A DNA stretch of 64,000 nucleotides from Scleromitrula shiraiana (GCA_028455995.1 JABELC010000002.1:620001-684000); one strand, 5' to 3'; positions 1-11,736 are shown, counted from the first letter of the stretch. Notes: generated from the sequence alone by a model not told the origin. Translations and numbers: made by a program.

Positions 1-330
1 TTGAGAATGGTAGAAGATTACAGTACAATGCAATTCATCTCGTACATCGGGAATGATGAGTGTTGTATGTGCTATCCGGGCCGTATCGGATACCATCGGA
101 CGGGTCGGAGCACGTCTATCGCAGCCTTATTGAAGTGGGGCCCAGTCCAATCGCCCTCCTTCCCGCTCGTTTAGCTCGCTACACTTCTCCACCATCACCA
201 ATGCTAGCCCACCCCACCACACCAAACACCAAACTATTACACATAGATGTTCTCGTACAAAACTAATCAGGCTATATATTACTAAATAATGAGTCTTCAT
301 TCATCAATTCATCCAACGAATAAGTAATAA
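1..330. other. Left-edge non-coding stretch
   Basis: No gene is supported here. The one open frame (60-266, +) starts at a non-ATG codon, has low-complexity Pro/Ser/Thr content and matches nothing I recognise. The last part is the 5' flank of the tRNA gene. Confidence 0.5.
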
Positions 331-443
331 GGTCGCTTAGCTCAGTTGGTTAGAGCGTGGTGCTAATATCAATCAATGTTCTGGTTCTATCAGTTAATTG
401 ATAGTAAACGCCAAGGTCGCGAGTTCGACCCTCGTAGTGACCA
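331..443 (+). tRNA. tRNA-Ile (anticodon AAU) with a 39-nt intron
   Basis: The acceptor arms GGTCGCT (331-337) and AGTGACC (436-442) pair with one G-T, followed by discriminator A at 443. D-arm TAGCTCAGTTGGTTAGAGC and T-arm GTCGCGAGTTCGACCCTCG are canonical. The anticodon stem TGGTG/CGCCA flanks loop CTAATAA, so the anticodon is AAT at 365-367. An intron (369-407) sits one base 3' of the anticodon, the canonical nuclear tRNA position; the mature tRNA would be 74 nt. The intron ends can pair with each other (TCAATCAA with TTAATTGA). Confidence 0.95.
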
Positions 444-1376
444 TATCTTTTGCCTTTTTGATGTTTGGAATATAGAGGGTTGTGGTGTTAGTCGAGAATT
501 TTGGGTTTGAAGGGCTTTTTCGTGGGGAGTTGGTAGGGTTGTGATTTTTTATATTTTTTTGGTGGAGAATGGGATTATCCTAGTACTACTACTAGTAGTA
601 AAAAATAATTAAAATCAAATTTATTTATTTATTTATTTACTACTAGTATTTATACTACTAGTAGTACTAGTATTAGTATTAAAATTAAAATTAAAAATTA
701 ATTGAAAATAAAATATAGTATCAATGATTATTATCATTATCATAATCATAATCATCATGATTGATAATTAATACGATAGTAATTCAAAAAGTTAATAATA
801 TTAATGAATAAAATAAAGAATTCTCAATTAATCACTTTATTCAAATTCAATTTTAGATTAATAAATCAAGCATTCTATTTAGCAATATTGATTAATAGAA
901 TGATCAATTTCAAGTTATAAATAAGACTTGTTAATGAATGGTCCGGAACAAATCGAATAATAGGATATCTTGAACTTTGGGAGGATGTGATGGGATTTGT
1001 TGCATATCCGACTGCCTATCGTTACCAGACTACTACTGATCGATGTGTAATAGTTTTATGACATCTGGCTATATAGTAGGACTTGTTTTCTGGGCTGGTG
1101 TGATTTGCTTCAGAGAAATTCTGAAATTAGCAGGTTTATGACAGTCGATGATACATTTGCCAATGAAATAAAAAGCCGCATGAATGATATTTGGATTACT
1201 ATTTATATCTATCTATATCTCACAGTATCTATATAACTACAAAAATAACGAATCTATACAAACAATGATTACAACGCTTTCATAATACATCAACGTCTTC
1301 AATCCAATCCACTCATACCAGTCTACCAAAGATTCCCGCTCCAAAAGAGTACATCATTAACAACAAAACAAACCAC
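444..1376. other. AT-rich intergenic island
   Basis: No gene seen. From about 545 to 960 the DNA is strongly AT-rich: 661-720 has 7 G/C of 60. It holds TTTA runs and many TA-rich words such as ACTAGTA and ATCAT. This resembles old repeat DNA degraded by C-to-T mutation, but no recognisable element remains. The right part is the 3' flank of the remodeler gene. Confidence 0.6.
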
Positions 1377-4108
1377 TCACATCTTCTTCCCCTCCATACT
1401 CGTCATCAGCCCCCCAGCCTTCGTCTCCACAATCTTAAACGCATCCTTATTACCCAGACCCTTCTCCGCTCTCACATAAGCAGCATCACTCCTATCACAC
1501 AAGGTATCCAAATCCTCCTCACTGAGAATCTCATCGCCCTCCCCACAAGTATAAACCTGACCATCCTTCAACAACAGCGCTCTCAAAGCATCCGCACTCA
1601 TACTCTCCTTCATATCCATCTTCTGTCCCATAGTCTTGAAACCTCCCTTTTTAATAACCAGTTTCTCCAATCGTCGTTTAGCATCCGCACTCATCAGCAA
1701 ATCTTCTTCAACTGTACCCTTGGTCGCAAGTCGAAATACAACAACTGGTTTCGTTTGACCAATTCGATGAGCTCGATCTTGTGCTTGTAGATCTTGTTGG
1801 GGATTCCAATCGCTATCAAATAAGATAACTGTATCAGCGCTCGCAAGATTGATTCCTTGACCACCAGCACGAGTTGATAGCAGAAATAGCTTGAAATCTG
1901 GATTTTCATTGAATTCCTTGATTTGCTGACGTCTGAAATCTTGGGCTACGGATCCATCAATTCGACATACGTTCCATTTTCGTAATTCGCGAGCATAATC
2001 TTCTAATATGTCGAGTTGGGTCTTAAATTGTGAGAAAATGAGGACTTTGTGACCACGAGAAAATAGAGATGGAAGAAGACGATCTAGGAGAAGCATCTTC
2101 CCGGAGGAAGTTACAATGGTTTCGTTGAATGGGATGCCAGAGTCGGCAGACCAGGGATTGTAGAAATTCAGGGGAGAATTGCAAACTAATCGCAGCTGCA
2201 TGATAGGATTCCCAAGTTTCTTGCTCGATATTTCTTTCCGTGCCAGATTCAAAATCTTCGCGGTTTCGTCTTCCTTGTTATTACCCAGGTTTTCCGTCCC
2301 TTCTTTTTCGGCATATTCCTCTGCGAGTTTCTGCTCAAATTCATCGTCACTAAGTTCATCTTCTTCTGATGCATTGGCCTCCTCATAAATTCTCTTCGTC
2401 CGTGATTCCCGACTTCGAATACTAACAGCTGGTGATGCTGTTCTACTCGATTTTGTGGACTTTGACGCTGGTGAAGGAAGAGACTCTTCTATTATCTTAC
2501 GTTTTCGTCCAGGCTTCCCCTTTTCGGTCGACGGTATAGGTGTTACAGCAGGTTTAGCTTTAGGTGGACGACCGGGCTTTCCCTGACTTGCCGAAGATGA
2601 CTTTTTGGCCATCATTTTCTGGAATGCATTCATTGGAGTAGAAGTTGGCTCTGGGGCGACTTTCATGTTCTTGTTTCGAATTGCGAGGGGCTTGTCATCT
2701 TCGCTATCAGAATCTTCTTCCTTTGCTTCTATTTTGACTGGCTCCTTTTTAGGGGGTGCGGCAGACATCAACCTTTCAACGACCTTGTCTTCAAGATACT
2801 TTCGGACATCTGCTTTCTTATCACTAATCTTGTTGTACAAATCGACTTGCTCTTTAGTCATTGGTGCGTAGAGAACGTATTCTCTTTTCTTAGGCAACAT
2901 ATGCTCGACATCTGCCTTGACTCGCCGTAATAGCAGTGGCTGTAGAATTAAATGCATCTTCTTGACAAGATCTTGCTTCATTTGATCAGCGATGAAATCT
3001 TCGGTACCTTCCTCATCTTGCAGATCACTAAAATCGAACCAACTCTCAAACATTTCCCATTCCGTGAAGATGGTAGGTAGAAGAAAGTTTAGAAGAGACC
3101 ATAACTCTTTCAGGTTATTCTGCAATGGCGTACCGGTGATAAGAAGACGTGTGGCAGATGTGAAAGTTCTCAGAGTTCGAAAAAGTTTGGACTCGGAGTT
3201 CTTCATCCGATGACCCTCATCCTGTACCCTTTCATTAACAAATAGAACAACTCGTTGTCGATTGCATAACTTACAATAATGATAAACTCCCAATTGATCC
3301 TTGAAAGCTCAGAATGATCTCTCAGCACAATCTCGGGACTGGTACAGACAACAGGGAATTTTTCATCTGGTCGGTTTCCTTTGATATGTTTCATCATCCT
3401 CGTCCTACTCAATTCCTTACGTTGTGCAGGAGTGCCATGATATAACAAGACCGGAACACTCGGTGTCCACTTCTGAAATTCCTCAATCCAATTCGAGAGT
3501 GTACTCAATGGCGCAATAATCAAATGCGGGCCAAGATAATTCTCCTTTTCTCTCAACAAGGCAATCAACGAAATTGTCTGAATCGTCTTTCCCAAACCCA
3601 TCTCATCAGCCAGAATCCCAGACATCCCCTGAATGCAGATCTCATACATCCATGTTAGACCCTCCAATTGGTATTCTCTCATCTTTCCACCCACCATACA
3701 TTTCGGTTGTTCCGCCATTGTCAAATCATGTTCACCCAATGCCTTTCCATCCATTCCACTTCCAACCCTTCCTAATACTCTGGTCTTCCCAACCAATACT
3801 TCACCGAACGCCGCACTCTTGCTAAGTAACTCATCGAGTTGTCTAGCTTTGATTTCCCGTTCTGCCTTCGATTCATTGTGTTCTGCTCTTTTCTTCGCTA
3901 TGGCCTTCTTCCTTCGTTCCTCAGCTTTAGAATTTGCTATCCTTGCTTTCTCTTCCTCTTCATATATCTTTTTCTCCTCCTCGGTGGCGAGATGGATATT
4001 AAATTCAGGGAACTCTTCTGACTCAGCTTCTGGCGGAGATGAAGCTGCACTCGTGTGAGGCTTGGATTCGGGGGTTTGGGAACGACTCATGCTGGGTCGC
4101 GAACTCAT
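1377..4108 (-). CDS. IRC5: Snf2-family chromatin remodeler, IRC5/LSH(DDM1)-type
   Basis: ATP-dependent DNA translocase of the Lsh/HELLS-DDM1 branch (yeast Irc5, Neurospora MUS-30), expected to remodel nucleosomes in the nucleus and support genome stability. Exons are 4108-3275 and 3221-1377, giving 892 aa. The 53-nt intron lies exactly before the Walker B box. Order: charged coiled N-terminus; motif I ADEMGLGKT (about residue 170); motif II DEGH (279-282); motif III LLITGTPLQNN; a charged Ser/Lys linker (about 390-530) with AT-hook-like GKPGRPPK and GKPGRKRK; then the second helicase lobe, with STRAGGQGINLASAD and QDRAHRIGQ. Length and motif order are complete. Assignment to IRC5/LSH rather than ISWI rests on overall similarity and the absence of visible HAND-SANT-SLIDE domains. 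Confidence 0.9.
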
Positions 4109-5175
4109 GGTAACCCTGATGGGCTTAATTGTCCTTACTTAAATTGTGTCTTCCAGAATCACGTTTGCGATGTGGTATACAGTATCAGAATCCCCCACAA
4201 ATTTCGTTGTTGATACTAGTTTCTGAGACGAATATACTGAGTGCCCTTCTGTAAGAATTGCTCAGTTTAACTGCTTAGACAAACTTTGGAAACACTATGA
4301 AGCTATTCGCAAACTCACCAGACTCTCAAAGCAGATATGATTGATTAGTCTTTCCAATTGGAGAATAACTTCGATATTTAATGATTATACGGCTTTGATT
4401 CAAGGGTTAACGAGTGAAGGAGAAATAATTCAGGTTAGCATGTGTGGTAGACGCGTTAATTGGTTTTTTTCGCGCCACTAAGGAACGCGAAGTCATGTAT
4501 GTCGTCACTACATTGAAGTGCTTAGTAAGCATAACCTTGCCCCCGGTGAATTTTGTTTTATATACAATAAATTTATGGGTTTTGACAACGAATTCAGGAG
4601 GTTTTGATCAACATGGTTGTACACATTTGACGTTGATAGATTCAATCATGTTCTTATCATAAGTCATCAGAAAACCATCATCGTCACCTACAAAAATAGT
4701 TGTAAATTCATTGGTTAATTGATGCTATGTAGTTAAAGAATTCTCTTTCCCACGACTTGAAAACAGTCGAGTAATCATATGTACGTAATCGTAATGCGGC
4801 AATCCATCGCATCTTCATTATAATTCATTCCGAAAAAAATCCAACGTAACAACAGAAGCACCAATACAACTTCACCATCACCGCTATCTTCCTTTAATGG
4901 TAATCCGTTACTGTATCGTAACCAGAAAATGTCGCTTTGTGTCCTTGTGTTCTATCATGTAAACAAAATTTGGCTCAAATGTGCCACTATCAGAATGCGA
5001 TAAGATATATTGATAAAAAGCAGCGAATAACTGAACTTCGATATGAGGGTAGATGTTTGGGAGCTCCCCAAAAAACTTGCCTATGACCCTTTAGACCTTA
5101 CGAATATGCCGCGAATGCAAGCACTGTTATAACAAGGATAAGGGTGTGGACCACTTGAATAAGTAAGTAAGAAAA
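4109..5175. other. Intergenic region between the remodeler and the Myb-like gene
   Basis: It holds the promoter and 5' leader of the minus-strand remodeler on the left and the 3' flank of the Myb-like gene on the right. Only short, unsupported open frames are present. No RNA gene or repeat was recognised. Confidence 0.5.
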
Positions 5176-6957
5176 TTAGAGTGCTGTATAGCGTTTAGCA
5201 CAAGAAGTTGCTTCGTGAACCTTTCGACCGTCATACAAAGCCTCATTCAAGAGATCTGCAACACGACTCCACTTCTCCGCATCAACCTGCTTGACAATTT
5301 CGACCAATGCCTCATCAGTCTCTGAATTCCAGCCAGCCCTCGCAGTCTGCTTGCCATGAAATACACCCTTTTTCTTGCGCTCGCTCAATGGGATAAATTG
5401 CAAACCTTGGGCAGCGAAGATGATAGGTGCAGTGCGGTTGTAACGTCCATTGACACCACAAACGGTGAGACTCGGGCTTCTTCCCTCCTCGACTCTCTTG
5501 TTATTTAACAAGTCGACGATCTCACTGAAAGTCATGTCGTCGTTTTCTTTGAGTTGAACAATCAGAATATTCTCCGGATCATTGGCGCCGTAACTTCTCT
5601 TGCAGACAGCCTCTCCCTTGGGAGGACGAGCGATTCCTCTCTTCTTGAGAGATGCATCAGAGACTTTGTCCTGGTCGGTCATGACAGGGTATTGATTAAC
5701 GCCCCATGGCATTGCTGCACCAGAGTATCTTGATGGGGCTAAATCGTTGTTTGGGGCATTGATGATAATACCTTGTCTGCCTTGCTTGCTTTGGCTACCT
5801 TCACGCCGAGCAACTGCTGGATGAGATGGAGTCGAACCGATGTGAGATGCATTATGTGTCATAGGTCGATTAGCTGGCTGAGAACCAGAACGAAACTTCA
5901 CAACGCGGTTAGATCTATTAGGTCTGGGTTCCGGGATGAACATAGATTCGTCTTCTTCAGCATAGTCAATCTCCCCTCCTTCATCCGTTGAATGGCCGTT
6001 TTGGTCCCCACTGCTAGATGCTGCGGCCTCTTGGCGACCCCCTCGGAATCTCATACTCCTAGGAGCATTTCCATTTCCAAAACCGGAAGTCTCATCATCA
6101 TTATGCATGCTGTTCTCAACATGCAAGTCCGGGCTCTGATTGCGACTGGGTCTCTGCTGGACAATGCGATTCTTGATTATAACAGGATTTTGGTAGCGAG
6201 GGGCTGGATTAAAACCATTATTTTGTGATGTGGATAATTCGCCGTTTTCGTCGAGTTGAATTTGCATACCATACGACTCATCTTCATCAGTGTGCTGTGG
6301 TTTAGATGGAAGCTTGCGACGACGTAGACCTCGACTAGTAGGAGAGCTATCGAAGCCGATGATGCTTGCCTGATTGCTGCCTCCGAATCCGTTGCTACGG
6401 TTGAGATTATTATAAGCTAGATAACGTTAGTATATGCACCTGATATAGTTTGAATACAGCAATAACCAATAACGACAACAATTATGGGGTTAAGAAAAAG
6501 TTGAGACTAAAACGAAGAGGATAGAGAGGATGAAAATGACAATAAATTCAATATTTTCACGTGGAAGAGCCACCAATAATGCCAAGTTTGATGCTCATGA
6601 TTGTGAGTTTCTGCGAAAGCAAAACTTTTACATAGTAATAAATGACAGAGGAACAAAATACATAGGAAGAACAAGCCGAAATTTGAACTTACCACTTGCA
6701 TAGTGTCCAGTAGGATCAAGTAGACTGTCTGAAAAACTTTGCTGCATGTCTGCATGATCCTCAAAATCTTGAGCATTATGACGGGCAGGAGAAGAATGTC
6801 CAGATAGTTCGTTAACAATCCGAGGATCGATAGTTGTCTTCAAGTTTTCGGAGTTTTCTACACCTTTGTTGCCATTCATGATGGGGCTGATAGGCATAGT
6901 GGGGCCGTTTGGAGAGCCTGTAGGAGATTCAGAACACTGAGCCACAGTTTCAGTCAT
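5176..6957 (-). CDS. Myb/SANT-like nuclear protein
   Basis: Exons 6957-6693 and 6416-5176 encode 501 aa; the 276-nt intron is the longest coding intron in the window. The donor G|GTAAGT and the TACTAACG...CTAG acceptor join a split GCT codon in frame. The first 350 residues are polar, low-complexity sequence (Ser, Asn, Gly, Asp), probably disordered, with basic stretches such as GLRRRKLPSK. The C-terminal 60 residues form a Myb/SANT-like helical module: GWNSETDEALVEIVK, then WSRVADLLNEA, then CAKRYTAL. A weaker related block just before it (residues about 385-425, TFSEIVDLLNNK...VNGRYNRTAP) may be a second copy. I infer DNA or chromatin binding; target and pathway are unknown. A branch site plus AG at 6967 suggests a further intron in the 5' leader. 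Confidence 0.8.
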
Positions 6958-8482
6958 TTTGATTGTCTATCGAGGACAGTTAGTATTTTGTTGATGTGTT
7001 CTCAAGTAACAGAAACCGCAAGAAGCTCTTGAAGATTGGCAAGAAGATGTGGAAGTTATGTCTGCAGTTGTCGTTGTCATTTTGTTGTTGATCAAAAGAA
7101 GTTTTCCTTGTCAGTTGGGGATTTTTGCAGAAGCATTCGTTGAGCGGGAGTAAATTCACTTGGATTTGTTATTGATAATCTCCTCTCGAGACGAGAGTAT
7201 AGAATGGAGCTTGGTAATTGGAACAACCCCGCAAGTTATTCACTAAGGGGCAACATGTGCAGAAATGGGATCTCAACAGATTGTAGAAATGAGGAGGTGA
7301 ACGCATGAATCATTACCCGCAACTCGAGAACTTCTCGAATGCTTTTTTTGGGCTGGAACAATGTAATATGTCATATTGGATGACCATCAGTGGCCTTGAC
7401 TGTGCTTGCTTTGGGTGAGAAATAAAAGGTATTGGCAAAAACGTTTCAACAAAGCAGTGGAAATACTAAATGCCAATCGAGTTTGAGTAGTCAAATGAAT
7501 GCAATGTTTGGACATTGAAAAAGCACAAAAGGAATACGTATACCTTTGATTGATCAGATTTGATACGAGGCCACATTATGCTCATCATCGACGAAGTAAT
7601 GCTACAGTGCAAAAGTATTAGTTAAAGACATCAATAGGTATTAGGTGACGACAACCAGCATGAAGATACTGAATTCTGTTAATATCCTAAGAAATAATAT
7701 CCGTTTGAATAACACAAATATATATAATCTATAAGTTTTGGAGTAAATTAGTGATATTTCGTTAACTCATAATAATAAGTTCGATGGGCTCTGGAGATCT
7801 GTTCTAAACTTACTCGATGGCGCAACTGTGATGCAGTGGCATAAAGTTAACGTAATGGGATAAGAAATTCTAATGATATTTAAGTAGAATAATGATTGTG
7901 ATATATGTATCAAAGTGCTATGTATGTAATGAACGAAATGGTTGGATCTTGGAATAAATGTTGATGATACTCGTGTTGTCAACAACAAGATACAAATATA
8001 TATACCCCGAATGTAAAAATTTCCTAATGGCCAATAACTTTGATTGTTAGAGAATTCTCCAGAAACTCACTTTGAATAGCCATCGAGTATGGTTCTGATA
8101 CTTTGATTGGGTAACAGCAAGGCGATGATTCACTGATAACTACCGATATCGGGTACAACTGTACGCATGTCTGATAGCCTATGCCTTAGTGAACCCTCTA
8201 TTATAAGGACTTTGTATGCTCTTTGATAGTAGAGTAGTTAAGGGAGTTCCCTAAATAGACGAGGGTTATGCACTGAATCTATGTCGGCTTGCTAGTGATA
8301 TCATATATACCGGCAGCATATGTGTGACATTTCAGCTTATCAAGAACCAAAAGTCTCAGTAGTTTCCATATCAAGTAGCGGTATTTCAATGAATCGTAAC
8401 ATCTATGAAGTCTGTAGAAGCCATAGTAAAGGTTGAGAAATTTCCAGCAAGAATCGTGGGCTTTATATTGGTGATAAGTGTC
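6958..8482. other. Leader/promoter region of the Myb-like gene
   Basis: No coding gene is supported. The part next to 6957 reads, on the minus strand, TACTAAC followed 13 nt later by a TAG acceptor (AG at 6968-6967), so a leader intron is likely. Its donor is not certain; GTAAGT-like and GTGAGT-like words occur near 7810 and 8070. The left part should be 5' UTR and promoter, the right part the 3' flank of the TatD gene. Confidence 0.5.
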
Positions 8483-9625
8483 TCAAGAGAAAATAAACCG
8501 CCGCCAATTCTGTCCTAATTGAGCAACTCCTTCCTCGAGAGTCCAACTCTTGATTTCGCAAATCTTTCTGCACATTTCTTCCAACTTGTTGTCCATTTCC
8601 TCTCCAGCAATATGTAGATCACTCTCTACAAGAATACGATCGTCTGGTACTGCCTTAATGACTTCGATTGCTTTAGCACTAGCTGGCGATGACATGTTGA
8701 TAGCAGCAGAGAAGGAGAAGAAAATTTCAGCTGGAACAGATGGATGAAAATACTGCTTAAGAGGATCTGGAGGACCAGAGTACGAATGAAGACAGATGCA
8801 AGGTGGGAAAGGTTTAGGTTTGGGTGTAGATTCTCTTGACTCGGTATCCTCCTCTGCATCTGGGGCAGGAGGAATTCCAGCAAATTTCTTTCTCTCTTTC
8901 TTGCTAACGACTTGTCTCTCATGACCCTTCCAAGTGTCCTGTAGAGTATCAAAGACAACGCCATGTGCTTGTACACCATGAACAGAAACCGCGCGCTGCA
9001 TTTCACCTGCTAACTTCAGCTGGGCTTTAAGAATCGTCTTTTGATGATCCATATTGACTCGATATGGAGTAAGACGTCGGCCTTCCCTTCCTCCTGGCGT
9101 AAGACTAGAATCCCTGGAATCTTCGTGATCCTCAGTCCATTCTCGAGGTAAGCGAAACCCCTTATCCAGCCCTATTTCACCCACCAATGCATAGGGATAT
9201 CGCTCTAGATACTTCTTGGTTTGATTTAGAAATTCTGTCAAAGACCGTGGATTTGGTAATGATTTGAGAAATTGTTCGTCATCCGGCTTTGGGGTTAGAA
9301 CTTTTTCATAATGACCAATTTTGAACTCTTCAGTAGCATTGAAAGAGCCATCTGAAGCTTTAGTATCGTCAAAGATCTGATAGGAGAACCAAGGATGCCA
9401 ACCGAAACAAGGAATCATACGTTCCATAGTCTGATGGCCATTTGTAGGGGCGTTTTTCAACCCATATGTATCGGCAACCTGAGCAACAAGTTCCTGATCT
9501 TGAGCTCGAGTGGACATGACTGTCAAAACCCGTGCTTTCATCTGGGGTATGGATTGGATAGAATCCATAGTGTCCGTGGGGTGACAATGGGCATCATAGA
9601 CGCCAAGATGCCAGGGAAAACTCAT
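8483..9625 (-). CDS. SCN1: TatD-family metal-dependent hydrolase (Scn1-like)
   Basis: Single exon, 380 aa. The frame opens with GTG at 9631, but the first ATG is at 9625 (MSFPWHLGVYDAHCHPTD) and is chosen as the start. TatD metal ligands are visible in order: HxH in DAHCH (H13, H15), Glu in VGEIGLD, His in SVHGVQ, His in CLHSYSG and Asp in VESDLH. TatD proteins are TIM-barrel hydrolases, many with DNase activity; this longer version resembles fission-yeast Scn1, a protein that interacts with the APC/C subunit Cut9. A charged insert (about residues 225-260, Glu/Lys-rich) separates the barrel halves. Substrate is not predictable from sequence. It diverges from the membrane-protein gene at 10032 with about 400 bp between. 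Confidence 0.88.
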   Translation of the reverse strand: MSFPWHLGVYDAHCHPTDTMDSIQSIPQMKARVLTVMSTRAQDQELVAQVADTYGLKNAPTNGHQTMERMIPCFGWHPWFSYQIFDDTKASDGSFNATEEFKIGHYEKVLTPKPDDEQFLKSLPNPRSLTEFLNQTKKYLERYPYALVGEIGLDKGFRLPREWTEDHEDSRDSSLTPGGREGRRLTPYRVNMDHQKTILKAQLKLAGEMQRAVSVHGVQAHGVVFDTLQDTWKGHERQVVSKKERKKFAGIPPAPDAEEDTESRESTPKPKPFPPCICLHSYSGPPDPLKQYFHPSVPAEIFFSFSAAINMSSPASAKAIEVIKAVPDDRILVESDLHIAGEEMDNKLEEMCRKICEIKSWTLEEGVAQLGQNWRRFIFS

Positions 9626-10031
9626 ATTCACAAGTTATACGAGGTGGAGGTTGGGATTCGGGTTAGCAAAGGAGATATGCTTTAGATTCCATCCATTGTA
9701 GAATTGAGCGTCGTTAACCTATTTTTGGGTAGCGTGAGGTCTAGTTTAGAGCAAGAATGGAAAGATCACCTAGTGGACTAAGCGGATGCTATCTCCGCTT
9801 CGCACGCACCACATAAAATTTCCCCACATTCACATGCTCTCCGGCTCTAAATACTCGAGTATTCATCCATATTGATCTAGACCATTAAGCAATTATTTAT
9901 CAACTCTCGTATTAACTTTTTAAAACAAAGCACGCAAAACACCATCAAAACTCTTTCTTTACGAAAACAAGTTTGATATACTTTTCTTCGCAGACATGAT
10001 TTTCTGATATATCCATCAATTGAAAAGAAAT
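9626..10031. promoter_or_regulatory. Shared divergent promoter region, TatD gene and membrane-protein gene
   Basis: A 406-bp interval separates two divergent start codons and must hold both promoters. The right part is A/C-rich, typical of a fungal 5' leader. I saw no operator or well-placed TATA box that I would defend. Confidence 0.5.
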
Positions 10032-10778
10032 ATGGCTCTTTTCAATCCCTTCTACGCCATCATTTTACCATTTCTATTCATGTTTACTGTTCCCATCGCC
10101 ATATTCGCATCCATCACCAGCACACTATCATTTTGCGTTCTCTTATTTCGAGTCATTATCGTATACATCGAACTCGCGCTCGCCGTCATACCATACTATC
10201 TCCTTGGACCGAAAGCGGTGATTAAAATTCCTCGATGCAAATCAATTCCACCACCTACTCAAAATACACCCGCTGTGCGTCGCAGCAAAAAACGAAGAAG
10301 TAGTGCTAGTAGTAGTCATTCAGTTACGGCAGTAGCTACTGGTTCAATCACACCGATTCCCGTATTAAGAGGTTCGGAATCCGCATTGGGAATTAGTCAA
10401 AGTATTGGACTGGCGAGGGATTATGAGGGTGTGGGTGGTTGGCGTTTGGATAATAGCGGATCGGATGACGATGCGCTGTGGACGAATATGAATTCTAGAC
10501 TTGAATTGCCGGCGAATCATGGTAGAAGACATCATCAAAGATCTTCGACAGCGGGAAGCTTGCCTTCGCCGGAAGATTTTAGAGCGGGCAGGTGTCGTAG
10601 CCCGGAGACGGTTATGAATACACCAAAAGCGAGGACTCCTCCGTCGTTTGGAACTGGAACCGGCGGAGATGGTTATTTTCAACAGATGACGCCTAGTCCT
10701 AAGTTGAGGAAAAAATCATATTCTGGGTCGGGTTCGTCGACGAGCTCAAAAGGCGGTTCTGTTGTGAACATGAAATAG
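10032..10778 (+). CDS. Small membrane protein of unknown function
   Basis: Single exon, 248 aa. An upstream in-frame TTG at 10020 is not used as a start; ATG at 10032 gives MALFNPFYAIILPFLF. Residues 5-60 are strongly hydrophobic and probably form two membrane helices, ending in PYYLLGPKAVIKIP. The rest (about 190 residues) is hydrophilic and Ser/Arg/Gly-rich (KKRRSSASSSHS, SGSGSSTSSKGGS) and probably disordered on one side of the membrane. I recognise no domain. Ordinary codon use and the ATG just upstream of a conserved-looking hydrophobic block argue that it is a real gene. Confidence 0.75.
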   Translation: MALFNPFYAIILPFLFMFTVPIAIFASITSTLSFCVLLFRVIIVYIELALAVIPYYLLGPKAVIKIPRCKSIPPPTQNTPAVRRSKKRRSSASSSHSVTAVATGSITPIPVLRGSESALGISQSIGLARDYEGVGGWRLDNSGSDDDALWTNMNSRLELPANHGRRHHQRSSTAGSLPSPEDFRAGRCRSPETVMNTPKARTPPSFGTGTGGDGYFQQMTPSPKLRKKSYSGSGSSTSSKGGSVVNMK

Positions 10779-11077
10779 AGATAATTGGATTGGTTGTGAT
10801 GATTTAATGACGGAAACGGATAAGGTTTGCGGCGTTCTTACATACGGATGTAGACTGATGGAGAAAGCGATGGCTTGATCATATAATTTTGTGTATGCAA
10901 TGGATTCATGATTCGTTATCTTCGTACAAAGATCACAATCTGCGTGTCCTAAACATGGTATCAACAGAAAACAGCCCAATCCAACGCAATCACGCCCTTT
11001 TCCCAAGACGCCAAACCGATATCCAACCGTATGATTGCTCCACATTGTCTTACCCATTCCAATTTCCATCTAATCCA
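10779..11077. other. Convergent 3' flanks, membrane-protein gene and SPC24
   Basis: About 300 bp between two convergent stop codons. It holds the two 3' UTRs and nothing else that I can see. Confidence 0.5.
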
Positions 11078-11736
11078 TTACAAAGTTTGCCAGAAGTAGT
11101 TCGAATAGAAGAATTTCGAAAACTTCGCATCCATATTAATCACATGGACATCCCCTTTCTTCCCATTCCTAATAATAGCCTTCGTATACTCTCCACTCTC
11201 TCTCTCCCTCTCAATATCAATGCCCAAGCCCCTATACACCTTCAACTTCAAACTAATCTCATCATCGACCTGACCCCTCTTTGCATTTTCTCCCCCCTCC
11301 ATACCCTGCTCTTCTAATTCCTGCAGCCGGGCCTGAAGATCCGCAAGTTGTGATGAGAGTCTCTCAGATTCAATTTCCAAATCACTCGCTGCTTTCGCAA
11401 TTCGGAATTTTTGGGTGTCGAGTGTGGCTATTTCTGAGGCGTGTGCGGTTGATGAATGTGCAGATAGGGTCTCGAGATGGTTGTTGTTAAGTGTGTTTAG
11501 AGACCGCGATAACTCTGATGGTGGTTAGTATCTGATTCTATGGGGTATTTCCCTCTTTTGATATCATGTCACTTACTCTTTAGAGCACTTTCCGCCTCTC
11601 GTACTCGTAGATCTCTGGCTTGTTGTAGGGTAGATAGGGATTCATTAATGCGCGCGACAGCTGATTTATCTGGGACGATGTTGAAATTGCCAATTGTATG
11701 GCGTATAAGAGTTGCGGGATCTTCGTCGAGAAGCAT
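11078..11736 (-). CDS. SPC24: Kinetochore protein Spc24 (Ndc80 complex)
   Basis: Exons 11736-11577 and 11514-11078 give 198 aa. The intron (62 nt) has GTAAGT, TACTAACC and CAG, and the join makes ALKKLSRSLNTL. The start at MLLDEDPATLIRHTIGN is chosen because fungal Spc24 proteins begin this way; the 15 codons upstream in frame would span a splice-like leader. The middle is a heptad-rich coiled coil (residues about 40-115, SERLSSQLADLQARLQEL) and the C-terminus is the small globular head (LKLKVYRGLGIDIE..., ending KFSKFFYSNYFWQTL). Spc24 pairs with Spc25 to link the Ndc80 complex to the inner kinetochore. It diverges from FIS1 across 337 bp. Confidence 0.93.

Noticed and set aside
60..266. Open frame at the left edge
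   Set aside because: Non-ATG start and low-complexity content; no family recognised.
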